64,000 nucleotides of DNA from Diploptera punctata (taxonomy: Eukaryota; Arthropoda; Insecta; Blattodea; Blaberidae), in contig JASPKZ010001233.1 of assembly GCA_030220185.1 (NCBI GenBank), positions 1,542,001-1,606,000 of the forward strand, written 5' to 3'. Numbering within the stretch: position 1 is the first letter of the stretch; each line of letters starts with the position of its first letter. Shown piece after piece: positions 12,005-23,454 of the stretch. Both the position numbers and the translations under genes were made by a program. The notes under the pieces were generated by a model. The model did no database searches. It was not told the origin of the DNA and saw nothing but the letters and a program-made list of their open reading frames with translations.

Positions 12005-12362
12005 TAGACCAGTGTTGACGTATGGTAGTGAAGCATGGACATTAAAAAGACAACATGAAAGCAGAATAACGGCTTGTGAAATGAGATTTATGCGCAGAAC
12101 AGCGGGTTACACCAGATGGGAACGGAAAAGGAACACCGATATCTAAAAGAATTGAAAACTACGCCAATTTTGGAATATATTAAACAGTATCAACTAAATT
12201 GGAAACACCATCTAGAAAGAATGAGTTCAAATCGGATCCCCAAAGCTATTTATAATTATATATCAAGAGGACGAAGATCACTGGGCCGTCCTATGAAACG
12301 CTGGAGGGAAAAAATTCTATAGGATCGTAACAGGTCTTGGCCTAACACTTGAAAGGAAGAAG

Positions 12363-12435
<73 letters not shown>
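12005..12435 (+). mobile_element. LINE 3' fragment ending in (ATT)n
   Basis: Begins 'ARPVLTYGSEAWTLKRQ' and 'CEMRFMRRTAGYTR', shifts frame near 12120, and continues through 'SRGRRSLGRPMKRWREKIL' to 'ggaaggaagaag'-type sequence. The tail is about 75 bp of ATT (12363-12435), consistent with a microsatellite-tailed LINE. Confidence 0.8.
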
Positions 12436-12436
<1 letters not shown>

Positions 12437-13059
12437 ACAAAGGCATGTTGATGAGTGCTGTTAAGTGGGACAGGTGTAAATAGTGAAGAAAGGCTTGACA
12501 GAGTTCGATGCCAGCGGCGTTTTGAATTTAAAATTACGTGCTTTGTGTCTTCCATTTTCCATGCACATTCGCTTGCAATTTCATATGATATACAGTAGTC
12601 AGTATGTGTCAAGTGTATTTCCATAATATTGCTCTTGACTCTTGGCCTAAAGTTTTGAATCATTGAAATGCTCTAACTCTTGCTTCTATGGAGACCTTGT
12701 TGTAGACAATTAGAAAGTTTTGTTCTTATGTCATCTTCTGAATTCTAACATTTTCCGTTATTTCGCCTTCGACAAGTGAACGTAAATGAAGCTGATGCAT
12801 GAAAACGTGCTCGACTAATTTAGACATGCGCTTCAAATGATTATTTTTTTTACTCCGACAAATTCAATTAAAATGTGATGTTTTGTTTTGAGAAAGTTGT
12901 CTTTTTTTATGAAACTAGTACTTCGTATTGTCTGTATTTAAATTCATGGAGATAATTATTCTTGCTTCATTAACCTTTGATTTAATTACCACATATAACA
13001 CCTTTTTTACTTTTATTTATTTATTTACTTTATTTTTTAACTTCTCTCCGTAGGAAGCC
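12436..13059. other. No gene recognised
   Basis: AT-rich sequence; no repeat or coding signal identified. Confidence 0.5.
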
Positions 13060-13275
13060 TACTATTACGTGCTCGGCGCCACCGATTCCTTATATGGACA
13101 ATACCACGTATTATTAAACTATGAATCGCATACTGTACATAGTTTTTTTACAACATATGGACATGGAGGACCTCCCCGTATAAGTGATAAGCTCAATTTC
13201 ATTGCCACTTCGGAGACAACGCGAACACTTAAGAAAGAAACACCATTCACTCTTACATTAAAAAAAACTCCAAGC
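13060..13275. repeat. Unclassified repeat shared with 15165-15355
   Basis: Both stretches contain the same ordered pieces ('acgtgc', 'catac...agtttttttacaacat', 'ggacctccccgtataagtga', 'attcactc'). Both sit just upstream of a minus-strand SINE. They may be one end of a composite element. Confidence 0.5.
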
Positions 13276-13279
13276 GCGA

Positions 13280-13562
13280 CAGGCCTAGAAGGCCCTTGGC
13301 CTAGCAGCCGACTGCTGGTCTCAAGTCCACATGTGTTTATCACAGAGGTACACGACATAAGCCAGTGTAGGGGTGACATGTGGTCAGCCTGTCGGGTCCC
13401 CCAGCCGTTATAGCTGGTCTTCTCAACCTGGAGTCGCCACTTATTGTGCCTCACGATGCTGGGTGGGCACCGGTCCCATACTGGCCAAAATTCCATGAGA
13501 AAATTTCTTCCCTTTCTGCACCAAGTCTTCTTACCTTAACCACTCGGCTACGGCGCGGGACC
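13280..13562 (-). mobile_element. SINE family D
   Basis: Reverse complement of the SINE at 30053-30400: a tRNA-Leu/Ser-like head ('gccgagtggttaaggt' on the minus strand) and a body with 'ggtgaccacccagcatcgtg' (here diverged). Confidence 0.75.
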
Positions 13563-13604
13563 TTACATTCAAACTACCGGTAAATAAGGCGAACATTATA
13601 TGGT

Positions 13605-13757
13605 GATTATGATGGCCAAATGGTGTTCGGGGACTATTTGGGTCTTCAAAACCCCGAGAAATCTCACCGAGGAAACTTATCCCGATCGAGGATCGAACCC
13701 GGGCGGGCTGATGCGAACCAATGACGCGACGGTTTCCTCCAGATCACAGCGGTGGAC
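13605..13757 (-). mobile_element. SINE family B, truncated
   Basis: The minus strand gives the family B head and the 'gatttctcggggttttgaag' body; it ends at the ATG-rich tract. Confidence 0.75.
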
Positions 13758-14264
13758 CCAGATATTATAATGCTTACAGTTATATATGTTATCAGATTTT
13801 GAAATAAATTGCATAAAAAGACAGTAATATAAGGGTTCCATTGTATATATCCTATTTTATTTTTTTAAGTAGGCCCTACCTATATTTTTGGCTTAGGGTC
13901 TGTCCTTTTATTTTATTTATTTATTTAAAGTTTCAGAATGATCGGTGTCAAGTCATTTATGCAAACAGCATTGGATATGTGATTATATCATAAGTAGGGC
14001 TGAAAAAAATAGCGGTATCAGGATATTAACTAATCTCTCTACACATTGTTTACAAAATGCGTGTGTTTTTTTCGAGCGTCTCCACTTCCGCTCGGAGCGG
14101 AGAATGTGTATGTTCGACTCTTCTCAGTAATAGACCTGTTTACGTGACGTGTGATTCTATCAGAATGCCGAAACAAAAACAAAAAAAATTGCAAAGATGA
14201 GTCCATTCCTACACAAAGCGGACTGACTAGAAGTCTGTCCCGAGTAGCGCGTGTCAATGTGCAG

Positions 14265-14371
14265 TTTAACATTTTCCAATACTGTTATTTTAACACAGTT
14301 CCAATAATAGATATTATAATATGATCAATTATTGGAACTGTGTTAAAATAACAGTGTTGGAAAATGTTAAA
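14265..14371. repeat. Perfect-type hairpin inside the hAT element
   Basis: Arms 14265-14308 and 14328-14371 are inverted repeats of 44 bp with one mismatch and a 19-nt loop. Confidence 0.92.
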
Positions 14372-14537
14372 TAACATAGTTTACTGCTTATAAAAAAGTG
14401 GTGGAGTAAAATTCTCAAATATAGATACTTCTAAACGAAGCCGGCCGTTGGCGATGGTAGTGTCACCTACCTGGCAGCGGACAAAACGAGAATTATATAG
14501 AGTATATGTGGAAAGAATTGTTAGTGTTTGTGCCAAG

Positions 14538-14612
14538 TCTCGAATGGTGTAGTGGGCTGCACACTAGTCTGGAGAACTATAGGTCCACGGTTCGATTCCT
14601 GGTTCAGACATT
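14538..14612 (+). mobile_element. tRNA-like SINE head (family G)
   Basis: A 74-nt tRNA-like unit: acceptor ends gtctcga / ttcagac, A box tggtgtagtgggc and B box ggttcgattcc. The T stem is poorly paired, so it is read as a SINE head nested in the hAT element, not a functional tRNA gene. Confidence 0.55.
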
Positions 14613-14728
14613 GATTTTTCTTTTCACAATATAATTATAATATTTTAACCTGCAGTTTGTAAACATACCGGTCTAAGTAAGATGCAGCATAGCATATAAC
14701 CAATACTTTTTTCAGCCCTAATCATAAG

Positions 14729-15164
14729 CTTATTTTGAAAACATATATATCTTACATGCCAGGTTTATAAGACATAATATGACTGCATCGGTTTGAATCT
14801 CGGTAAGTACTTCAGATATTGAAAAGCGTATTTATAAAAATTCTACCAACAATTCATTCGGATATCTAAAATAATGAGTTTTCTCTATGTTTTTACATCA
14901 GTCATGCTAACTTTTGAATTGGGGAAAGGTAATTTGGCCTTCCAAAAAAAATTTAATACGATATGTTGAATTGGGAGGAAATAACTAACGCATATATAGT
15001 TGTCATTGTATAATGTGACGGAAATTAAAGTATTTTTACAATTTATTGTTTCTATTTTTTTTAATTTATCTGAAGTCGGAATAGCCAATAGGCCTAAACC
15101 ATACTGTTAATAATGATATCTGGATTTTTAATCAATTTAGCGTCTTTCTTTGTAGACCATTTTA
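14729..15164. other. No gene recognised
   Basis: AT-rich, no identified feature. Confidence 0.5.
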
Positions 15165-15359
15165 CGTGCCCCACGGCACTGGAACTTATAAGAACACGAT
15201 TTACGAGGTGAAGATTTTGAAACCTGTATCACATACTTTTTTTACCGCATAAGGATAAGGGCTTCCCCATATGAGTGATCAGTGCTAGGACCATCTACGA
15301 TATAACACGAATATTTAAGACAAAACAAACTATTCACTCATAAATGAATATGATAGATT

Positions 15360-15525
15360 GATTATGATGGTCAAATGAATTTTGAGGCTATATGGGCCTT
15401 AAATTTTGTCCCGACATTTGTCTTACAGATGAGGAAAATCCCAAAAAATCCTCCTCCAGGAACTTGTCACAACCTGGAATCGAATCCGAGCCCGCTGCGT
15501 CCGAGACAACGACGGCGGACTCTTG
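15360..15525 (-). mobile_element. SINE family B, diverged
   Basis: The minus strand carries 'cctgtaagacaaatgtcgg'-like body and a tRNA head remnant ending near 'gggctcggattcgattcc'. It is preceded by the repeat at 15165-15355. Confidence 0.7.
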
Positions 15526-16009
15526 TTACATTATTAAACTAATAAAACCTCTAAAAAACTTCTAATAAAATATAATTTTTCTTTATATATGAAGCTTAAA
15601 TCCATTGTACTATATTTTACAGAATGCATTGTCATTTATAGTTTTGAGCAATTGATTGCTCATTTCATGCATATCTTCAACATATGGAACAAAACAGAAA
15701 GAAGTTTGTTTACAGTCCTGTGAACAGGTATTAAGTTAATTTCTTGTGTTTTGAAATGCTAGAGTTAGTGTTAATTAAGCTTTGTTTGCTTACTCATTGA
15801 GTTTCCTTGAACTTGCCTATCTTACTTTTCCTGATGTGGCAATGTTTCATCCTTCAATTTGTTTGTTTCCGTATCCGCATTCAGACGTCTTTTTAACTTG
15901 CTAGAAATAATACATTCATAAAGTAATGTTAAATTCTCTTTACAGATCGTTCTAAAATTGATGGGTATAAATGTTGGGATTGTTAATAATCCCAGAAAAC
16001 TTTTATAAT

Positions 16010-16345
16010 AGATAGATAGATCATCGGTTGATTGATATCTTTGACATCGTCCGATTCGTAATATCCAATATGTCGGTTCATCCAATCTCCTGGTTGTAGA
16101 TGTTTCTCCTTAGTGTATAAATATATTCCCTGACTTCAGGAAGTTTTAGGTCTCCCTCCGCCTCGTCTTCCCTCAGGTTTCCATTCCAAAACATATTTTG
16201 GTAGCCGATCCTCTTCCATTCGATGGACATGTCCGTACCATCTTAATTGCTGAGTTTTAATATAATCTAAAATAGTGTCTTCAATCTTAATTTTTCCCTT
16301 ATAACTGAGTTCCTATTTTGTTTTTTCTCTTCTTGAAATTTTTCA
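16010..16345 (-). mobile_element. LINE 3' fragment
   Basis: The minus strand matches 41180-41500 closely: the 'ACPSNG/ANGRGSATKICFG'-type C-terminus, then 'DVKD..STDD'. It is the same LINE family inserted twice. Confidence 0.75.
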
Positions 16346-16366
16346 ATTACTTGCCTCGATGAAATA

Positions 16367-16576
16367 TTGTGCGATAAAAATATAAGTAATAAAAATAAAA
16401 TTAATAATATATATCATACAATTGTTAAAAGCATTATTACTTATGCAGCAGAACTTTGGCCATTAAGAACAAAAACAAATAAGTATCTTTTGGCAACGGA
16501 AATGGATTTTGTACGAAGGGCAGCAAGAATTTCAAGAAACTTTTATGATAACGAACTTGAAATCATCATAATATAA
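16367..16576 (+). pseudogene. LINE C-terminal fragment, opposite strand
   Basis: The plus frame reads 'IVKSIITYAAELWPLRTK' and 'MDFVRRAARISR'. It matches the sequence at 41500-41585 (minus), so the two halves of one LINE tail are here inverted relative to each other, as happens in 5'-inverted insertions. Confidence 0.7.
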
Positions 16577-16979
16577 ATGGAACGAAAGCTCGCCCCATAC
16601 TTTTCCGTCTTTCGCTTGTACTTTCTAGTTTATTTTTTATTTTTTTAATTCCCAGAGTCCTGATATCCTCAAAGTCAAGAAGCAAAATAGGGCCATATAT
16701 TCTAATTACTGAAGAATTCGCTTAGTTTACGCAATTCCTGCGTGGCGAACTTTTTATTTTGTATGTGCAGTCCGAAATAACAAAAAATAAATGGAAAAGG
16801 TTGACTAAAAATTACCGTTAAAGATATTTTGAGTTTTATTAAATTCAATAACTTCGACCGGATTTGACCCTATAACCTTTAGATGTATACTTTTATCGAA
16901 ACATTATTTTATTAGTATTCTATTTCCGTATATTACCAAGAGTATCATATTTATTAATATAATAAATAATATAATTTAA

Positions 16980-17330
16980 CCGTTTAGACAGAAGAAAAAT
17001 AGAAACTGCAGAAATGAAGTTATTGCTTTCAGTAGCAGGTGTGACAATTTCAGACAAAAAGAAATAAAGATGTTAGAAAATTCTTAATATTTTTAATTTA
17101 ACAAATAGAATTCACAGAATGAGAAATGACTGCTATGAACATGTTAAAAGAATGCCTATATGTAGAATCCCTCAACTGTTATTAAAATACAAACTAATAG
17201 CTCATAGAAGTGCTAGACGCCCATTTACTAGATCTCATTAATCCCATTTGACATGAAAACAGTTCAAACGGCCTAATTTCGTGGCGCAGAAGACGAATTA
17301 CAAAGAATGCTATATAAACTAAACGAAATA
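16980..17330 (+). pseudogene. LINE C-terminal fragment
   Basis: Decayed plus-strand frames include 'RRKIETAEMKLLLSVAGVT' and 'HVKRMPICRIPQLLL'; a C-terminal LINE tail. Confidence 0.65.
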
Positions 17331-17444
17331 TAAAAAATATATATATAATATGGAAATATCATCAGAAAAATAAAAAAAACAATGACTTCCAAGGGCGTTC
17401 AACCAGTTCGGACGAAGATAATACTGTATTAGAAAATAAACCAA

Positions 17445-17592
17445 GTCTGTCTCCGTGGCGTATTCGGTAGAGTCCCTACCTTCCACTCCGGCGACCCGGG
17501 TTCGATTCCCGGCGGGGTAGGGATTTAAAAAAATATCCACCTTGGGTCTGGGTGTGTGTCCTGTCCCACCACTAATGCTCAACTGAGTGCAC
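17445..17592 (+). mobile_element. SINE family E
   Basis: tRNA-like head with gtggcgtattcggtagagtc (A box) and gggttcgattcccggcgggg (B box and acceptor), body with 'ccaccttgggtctgggtgtg', ending near a poly-A/TAA run. It is the only full copy seen here. Confidence 0.72.
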
Positions 17593-17599
17593 ATTTCCT

Positions 17600-18140
17600 A
17601 ATAAAAAAATAAAAGAAACCAATAGGACAAGTGACAAAATATAACTTCCTTGGTTGCGAAATATCATATACAATGGAAACAGATATAAATAACAAACTAA
17701 ATAAGTTTTATTATATAACAGGAACACTAAAAAGAACTTTAAAAAATAAAGCCAGAAAAGACTCTATAATGAAATTATGCAAGACAATGGCATTTCCTAT
17801 TATTACTTACGGATCCGAAACATGGACAGTGACAACACAACAATCTTCCAAAATCCAAGCTGCTGAAATGAAATTCCTCAGACAAATAGATCAAAGAACA
17901 GACAAAAACATAACACAGAAATAAGAGAGCAACTAAAAGTAGAGGAATTAAACATAACAATAGTGAAATACAGAACAAAGTGGAAAGAACACTTAGCAAG
18001 GATGACTGAGAACAGAATACCAAAAGCAGCATACAACTATTCACCAAGAAGAAGAAGAAATTTGGGAAGACCAAAGAAAAGATAGAAAGAGCAGCAATTT
18101 GGAGCTATCAAAAAGTCTAAACCGTGACGAAGAAGGAAGA
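17600..18140 (+). pseudogene. LINE C-terminal fragment
   Basis: Reads 'YNFLGCEISYTME', 'ITYGSETWTV' and 'AAEMKFLRQID', shifts frame at about 17920, then 'VKYRTKWKEHLARM' and 'RRRRNLGRPKKR', ending in an AAG-rich tail. Related to the C-terminus at 3256-3852 and to 12005-12360. Confidence 0.8.
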
Positions 18141-18472
18141 AGAAAATTTTTATACGCTCAATTTGTTTTTTTTCTCAACGTCACTAATATTGTTTTATGA
18201 CTCTAATTATCTTGAGGAACTCTTCCATAATCTCTGAAATCTACGAACGTAACTCTTGGCACATTTAATAACAATTTGTTTTGTTCGACTTCTCTAATCT
18301 TAGGATTACACATCCCGCATTAAGTTATATTTCAAACATGTTCCGATAGTTGCCCTCATGTCATGATAATGTTGGGTAACTGCAGATAAAACTCGCGGCC
18401 TTAACATATATTCATACTAGATACTCTCTCTATGATCGTAGTATTTTCAATTATTATTTATTAGATTAACTA
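18141..18472. other. No gene recognised
   Basis: AT-rich, no identified feature. Confidence 0.5.
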
Positions 18473-18690
18473 GCGGACTCGGCAGACGTTGTCCTGCCCA
18501 AACGTTCAATTCTCGTGTCATGGCCGGACGATAAAAATATGTTACTTTTTTACTGTAAAATTCATTAATTAATAAGTTCGCAAAAAAATACTCACTGTCA
18601 TCTATTGTGGCTCAACGTCACATTGTAGTCGCGCGGAAAATGTCGGTAATACAGATGACTACACATTTGACATACTGTTGGTCTCCCCTT
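18473..18690 (-). mobile_element. Helitron-like 3' terminus
   Basis: Begins actagcggactcggcagacg. Read on the minus strand this is a CTAGT end preceded by a short hairpin (ggcag/ctgcc around acgttgtc). The following ~200 bp match 55292-55540 ('gtcgcgcggaa', 'cagatgactacacat'). The Helitron assignment rests on the CTRR-T end and hairpin only. Confidence 0.5.
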
Positions 18691-18835
18691 CCTTTTGTTG
18701 CCCTCCTTTTCAAAATTTAACATCATCTTAGGTATCTTGCCATCTGACAATCACTTTACGTGGCCAAACCATTTCAATCTTCTTTCTTCAATAACTTGTA
18801 AAACACCTTTTTGAACATCCATTACACTGGTCAAT
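18683..18835 (-). mobile_element. LINE 3' fragment
   Basis: The minus strand encodes 'EMVWPRKVIVRWQDT', a LINE C-terminal remnant, decayed. Confidence 0.5.
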
Positions 18836-18837
18836 AT

Positions 18838-19335
18838 GATTTTTGTCTCATGAGTACCAATAGTGGTACTTAATGCAGTTTTTTTTATCGTGTTTTCAAA
18901 TATGTATTCGGAATTTTTCCATCACCCACAATTAAAGGATTTAAATTAATTATTTTTAATTATTTAATTCCATTTGTCCATTGAGTGATGAGCACGGGGA
19001 ACACTTTCATCAGGAGATTTCAGCTATGAAAAAGAGATATCAAGGCAAATGGAATCCTAATGTGCTGGCCGATTATTGTTGGACCATCAAGAGGGATGCT
19101 CCACAGGCGAAATATAGTAGAAAATCGTCATTTCTTACTTTCTAGGTGAGTCCGAATTTTCGAAAATTGTGTAGTTACGAATGTAGAAAATATTAAAGTG
19201 TTTGAAATTATAAATTCCTGTCTCTCGGAAACGTTGCGTGATGGAGAAAACCCGATATCATATTTGAATTCAGGGCAAAAATATACTATCAGAATTACAT
19301 ATTTTTTCTTCCTGAGACAAAAAAAAGTTTCTTCT
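18838..19335 (+). repeat. Repeat carrying a conserved ORF fragment (HGEHFHQEI... motif)
   Basis: The plus strand encodes HGEHFHQEISAMKKRYQGKW and 'NVLADYCWTIKRDAP' before a stop. A second copy lies on the minus strand at 32890-33428. The peptide resembles an ORF I recall as recurrent in arthropod genomes ('...YQGRW...DYCW..KRD'), function unknown. It is probably carried by a transposon; I cannot name the class. Confidence 0.6.
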
Positions 19336-19474
19336 TTCTTGCTCAGTGTTGTTTCTTTGATTTCAGTGTTTCTAATTTTGTCTCCTTGAATTGCTTGAAG
19401 TCCTCTTCAAAAAGTTCAACTCTGTCACGGATCGTTTATAGTGCGAAAACGTGGAAGAAAATTTATTTCTACTA

Positions 19475-19877
19475 ATAATTGGAAGATGTTATGCAACAAC
19501 CGGCTAAGCATCATCTTTAGAAATTTGAGATCTTGATGCCATCTGTTGCACTGGCTCATGAAGTAAGTGTGCTTTTAGCGCCAAACCTTTAAATATGATC
19601 TCCTTATTAAAGAAAAATGTAAACGCCATCAGTCCTATCAGTGATTCTATGTCATGCAACAAACTGCTATGGAACCAGATCTTCATAAATGCTAATCTAA
19701 ATTTTGCATCATGCAGCTAAGCGCCAAAAGTTCCCGCTCTTAGATTGTTGATGCGTAATTGTCAAGCAAGAAAAATAACTTTGCTATATCCAGTATTGTT
19801 ACTTTGACTTAAACGTATTTTTCTCGAAACTTGCATAATGTCGCATAGCCGGTTGATGCATAACGCTGTCCAATTAT
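19475..19877. mobile_element. MITE with ~38-bp TIRs, TA target site
   Basis: Left end ATAATTGGAAGATGTTATGC and right end (minus strand) ATAATTGGACAGCGTTATGC form inverted repeats that continue through CAACCGGCT. A TA dinucleotide lies directly outside each end (19473-19474 and 19878-19879). Length 403 bp, with no coding content. A TA target suggests Tc1/mariner. Confidence 0.7.
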
Positions 19878-20589
19878 TAAAGGAATTGTGAAGATGGTTA
19901 TCAACTTTTTTTCTCCTCAATGAACTCTTCAACTGTATTTTAAAATTGAAATGCTAGTAATTTTTATTTGGATGCAGTGAAAACAAATGTGTAATTACTG
20001 CACCTGCTTATCGCTGAAGGCTACTGCGTGCGATGATACCTGAATAACTGAGTCATGGCCACTTTCTCCGTCATCCATATTTATCGCAGTGTCAGTAACC
20101 TTGGTAATAAGTCGGTCACATTTCCAGATCATCGGCTGTAGCTTGTTCACACTCTTATTTTCTCCTACAAATTCCTTTTTTCAAAACTTACATCATTAAC
20201 ATGTCATGAAAGCGTACATTTAAGATCACCATGTCTTGAATTACCCCACAAACTTCAGGATTCGTGAATATCTTTGCATTTAAGAAATATTCCGGTTACA
20301 CGGAGTTGAAAGAAATATTTTTTAAAAGAATTACTATAAACATTTCGTGATAATATGTAATATTGGTTTAAAACAGAAATATGAGAAATTGTAGAATTAT
20401 CGAGGGCCTTGTTGATAATTCTCGACCGGTGCGTACCGACAAGAATAAATTGTCCAAACAGATGAAAACTCGCGTGGTATTTTAAAATATTATTTAGTGA
20501 TTCCAATTAAAAGAACAGATAACGATACTTTTAATTAATTATATTAATAAAATTCAAATAAGTTGCGTACTTTATTTAATAGTAATTAA
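19878..20589. other. No gene recognised
   Basis: Nothing identified. Confidence 0.5.
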
Positions 20590-20766
20590 TTCCGAAAAAC
20601 ATTGGAATGGTATACACCTGGAAGAAGAAAGAAAGGGAGACCTCGAATCTCGTGGATGCAACAAATTAACTGTAACGAGAGCAAGAGGACTGGAAGACAT
20701 GGATTGGATGGATAGGGACGAATGCAGGAAGGAAAATAAAACTTTAGGCACAGAAAGTTGTGTAAA
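20590..20766 (+). mobile_element. LINE 3' fragment, interrupted by SINE C
   Basis: The plus strand encodes the 'WYTPGRRKKGRPRISWM' type of C-terminus and 'DWMDRDECRKEN' in shifted frames. It resumes after the SINE at 21063 through the target duplication. Confidence 0.7.
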
Positions 20767-21062
20767 GGTAAAGTGATCCCATTACAGGCCTCCCATGGGG
20801 TAGTGGGAGGTTAAGGCTCCCACTTTTCTGGACAATCGGCACTTGATGTCAGCCGGGTTGTCAGCCCTGCGTGACGGCCGCCTTTACACCCAGAACAAGC
20901 ATCTGGTACTCATTTCCATTACAGGCTGAGTCGACCCCAGGGCCATAGTGCCGCCACAAGGTTTGGGTTAGTTAAAAATCCTGACCCCACCGAGACTCGA
21001 ACCCTCGACCTTCCGTCTTGTAGTGTAATACCTTAACTACTACGCTATGGCGTGCCCCCGCG
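20767..21062 (-). mobile_element. SINE family C with 14-bp target duplication
   Basis: Flanked by a perfect GAAAGTTGTGTAAA repeat (20753-20766 and 21063-21076), which fixes the limits. The tRNA-like head on the minus strand sits at the right end. Confidence 0.88.
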
Positions 21063-21117
21063 GAAAGTTGTGTAAACATTGAAAATCTATATAGGCCTAT
21101 AAACGAAAAAAAAAAAT

Positions 21118-21340
21118 CACTGGCACTATTGAATCCATAGCATCGTGACCGCGCTGATGTAAGTTCTCAATACATCCCTATCCAGAGCTAATATTTTTCC
21201 AATCATCCCCTTAATAATTAACCTCCTTCAAATCATGATTAATGCTATTATTCCACCTCATTGGGCGCTTTCCCTCTGGTTTTCCTACAGAGTTTCCATG
21301 CCCTTTTTCATTTCCTATTCGTGTCACATGTCCATTTAAC
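21118..21340 (-). mobile_element. Dominant LINE family, 3' fragment
   Basis: Same 3' end as 44406-44640 ('cactggcactat', 'gggcgctttccctctggttt'), with deletions. Confidence 0.75.
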
Positions 21341-21729
21341 TGAATTTATTGTGCAACAATGTTTTGGTAGAATAGGCTTACAAATAACTTACAAATTAGA
21401 AACATTTGTGAGTCGTGTTCAACAATAATACTTCCAAACAATTGCCGATCGGGTTTGAAAATTTCATTTCGACAATATTTCGGTGAGAGTGGACCATAAC
21501 TGTTTCAAACTGATTGATTGATCAGTATTTATTGCTTAACGTATGAACAAAGTTATTGACGATGTACGTATATGTTAAGTTCGTTAAAGTACATTTGTTT
21601 CACAAATCCATTTCGTTCATAGGCCTACTCAAATACAATGTCCCGTTATTCCGATTCCTATTCGAATTAGCTACAAAGTTTTATGATTAACGGGAAAACA
21701 GTTACAGAATGCTGTTTATTAGGTTGAAA

Positions 21730-21950
21730 TGACGGTCCACCCCTGTGGCCTCGAGGTAGCGTGCTGCCTTGTAACGCAGCGGGCCCTGGATTCCATCTCC
21801 GATCGGGATAAGTTTCCTATATGGGTTTTTGTTTTTTTTTATCACCCGTAAGACAAATGTCAGGAAACTTTAAGGTCTAAAAGGTCCCCAAACATCATAT
21901 GGCGATCATAATCAACATCGTTAATCATCAGCAGCATCAGCATCAAGAAT
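21730..21950 (+). mobile_element. SINE family B
   Basis: Head 'ggcctcgaggtagcgtgctg', body 'gtaagacaaatgtcaggaaa', ending in ATC-rich sequence; diverged B box. Confidence 0.78.
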
Positions 21951-21954
21951 TATA

Positions 21955-23060
21955 CCTAAGGTCTGTTCCGATCTCATGTTAGAATTGATCTGAGCGACCT
22001 GACGTACTAATGCTCAGGATGGACCCATATTAGTAACAAAACACGTCCCCAGGTGGTGCACTGGGGGAAAGGTCGGTGAATCTACTAGACAGTCCTCCCG
22101 ACTAAGTCCAAGGGACTCGTGAACTACTAGTGGGGGTCGGCAGGAGATGAGCGCCCTGTCGTACTATTTGCTTACCTGTTGGAGCTTGCGAGCTCCATGC
22201 TGGCCCACAACAGCAACAGGACACGTCCCTGCTCGGACCAGCGCAGAGGGGAGCAACTGTGCTGCTCCCGGCTAAGCTACAGGCTCGTGGACAAACTGTG
22301 GGGTCGCCAGGAGATGAGCACCTGGACGTACTAAAGTCTCACACTGTGGGGCTTGAGGATTGAAGTCCTAGCCGGTCTCACAACGGCTGCAGGATGCGTC
22401 CCTGGAGGTAAAACAGAGGAATGGTCGGTGGATCTGCGACAGCAGTCCTCCCGGCTAGGCTCGAGGAGCCCGTGGACCAACTGTGGGGTCGTCAGGAATG
22501 AGCGACCTGACGTACTATGTAACTCAGCAATTTCCCTGAATTTGCGACTCGAACATCTTCTCCCTGAGGTGTTGGTTTTATTGCCGAGAATTTGAACGTG
22601 GACGCGATGTAGATAAGGGAGGACAAGAATCTGGGACTTGGGAGTATGGTCTTTGACCGAGGTATTCCAAGGGGTGGAGGCATGGGTTCACATGTCCATC
22701 TTTTACTGGATCTTCCTACATTTCTTCGTCTTTAGCATTTAGCCTTGGAAATATACAAGGCTATTTACCCGGCCCAACGCATAGGGGGCAAATGCTATAA
22801 CTCTTGAGAGGCGCGTTCTCGTCGCGGGAGTGAACACTAATTACTAGTGACAAAGTCTGTCACTGGGTATAACGAGAGAAACTGCCCAGGTATACGGGTG
22901 AAGACCTCAACTGATAGTACAACTACGCGGAAGAGCCACCTATTCTACAAGGGACAAATATGAAGACGCGTCTCCGGGGTTAACAGTCAGCAGAGCGGAA
23001 GAGGTACCCCTTCTGTTGTAAGTCGTGGATGGCAGCCCCATCAGACCTGCGAGATGTCCA
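21955..23060 (+). repeat. GC-rich block with tandem ~170-bp monomers, LINE 5'-region-like
   Basis: At least three imperfect units (starting near 22000, 22145 and 22315, with a partial one at 22490) repeat the order 'ggacacgtccctg', 'gtcctcccggctaagct', 'gtggggtcgccaggagatga' and 'cctgacgtacta'. The downstream part (to 23060) is also GC-rich and unrepeated. The resemblance to monomeric LINE 5' promoters is inference; no ORF1 is seen. Confidence 0.55.
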
Positions 23061-23084
23061 GGGACATCAACATATACTTTCAAT

Positions 23085-23290
23085 TCTCATGGTAGAAAAT
23101 CATTCACATTCACCTTAAATTAAGTTTAGGATTAAGAACTCTCCTGGCGCACCACTATCTTAATCATGATCCATTATATCATTGGGGCATCGTAACCCCG
23201 TCTTCCAGGCGCCCCAATCTCATAAGTGGATTACAATTACGCCAATGCCATCAGAATGTCGAAATACAATTTGGGACATTGAATGTAAAG
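23085..23290 (+). mobile_element. SINE body type 2, headless
   Basis: Matches the 3' body of the SINEs at 34840, 51868 and 58705 ('aactctcctggcgcaccact', 'cttccaggcgccccaatctc'). No tRNA head is attached. Confidence 0.72.
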
Positions 23291-23454
23291 AAAAATGTTG
23301 AGATGACTTGAGCACGCCCCAGTTGATAACGAAGCCTTGTTTCTTTACGATCTTGACATAACAGAGAACGAATGTTTTAAAAGTTGTCGCTGAGTTAGCT
23401 TATCACTACATATATTCAATAAAGTCACGATGAACTCAAGTGATAAAAGTTTTT

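Larger units (their letters stand above)
13995..14720. mobile_element. hAT-type non-autonomous DNA transposon
   Basis: The termini are TAGGGCTGAAAAAA at the left and its inverted copy at the right (14 perfect bp, partial to 25). Both are flanked by the 8-bp direct repeat ATCATAAG (13987-13994 and 14721-14728). An 8-bp TSD and a TIR fitting YARNG are hAT hallmarks. The 726-bp interior has no transposase; it holds a 44-bp-arm palindrome and a tRNA-like SINE. Confidence 0.85.

Noticed and set aside
14538..14612. Possible tRNA gene with anticodon GGA
   Set aside because: T stem does not pair well and the unit sits inside a hAT element.
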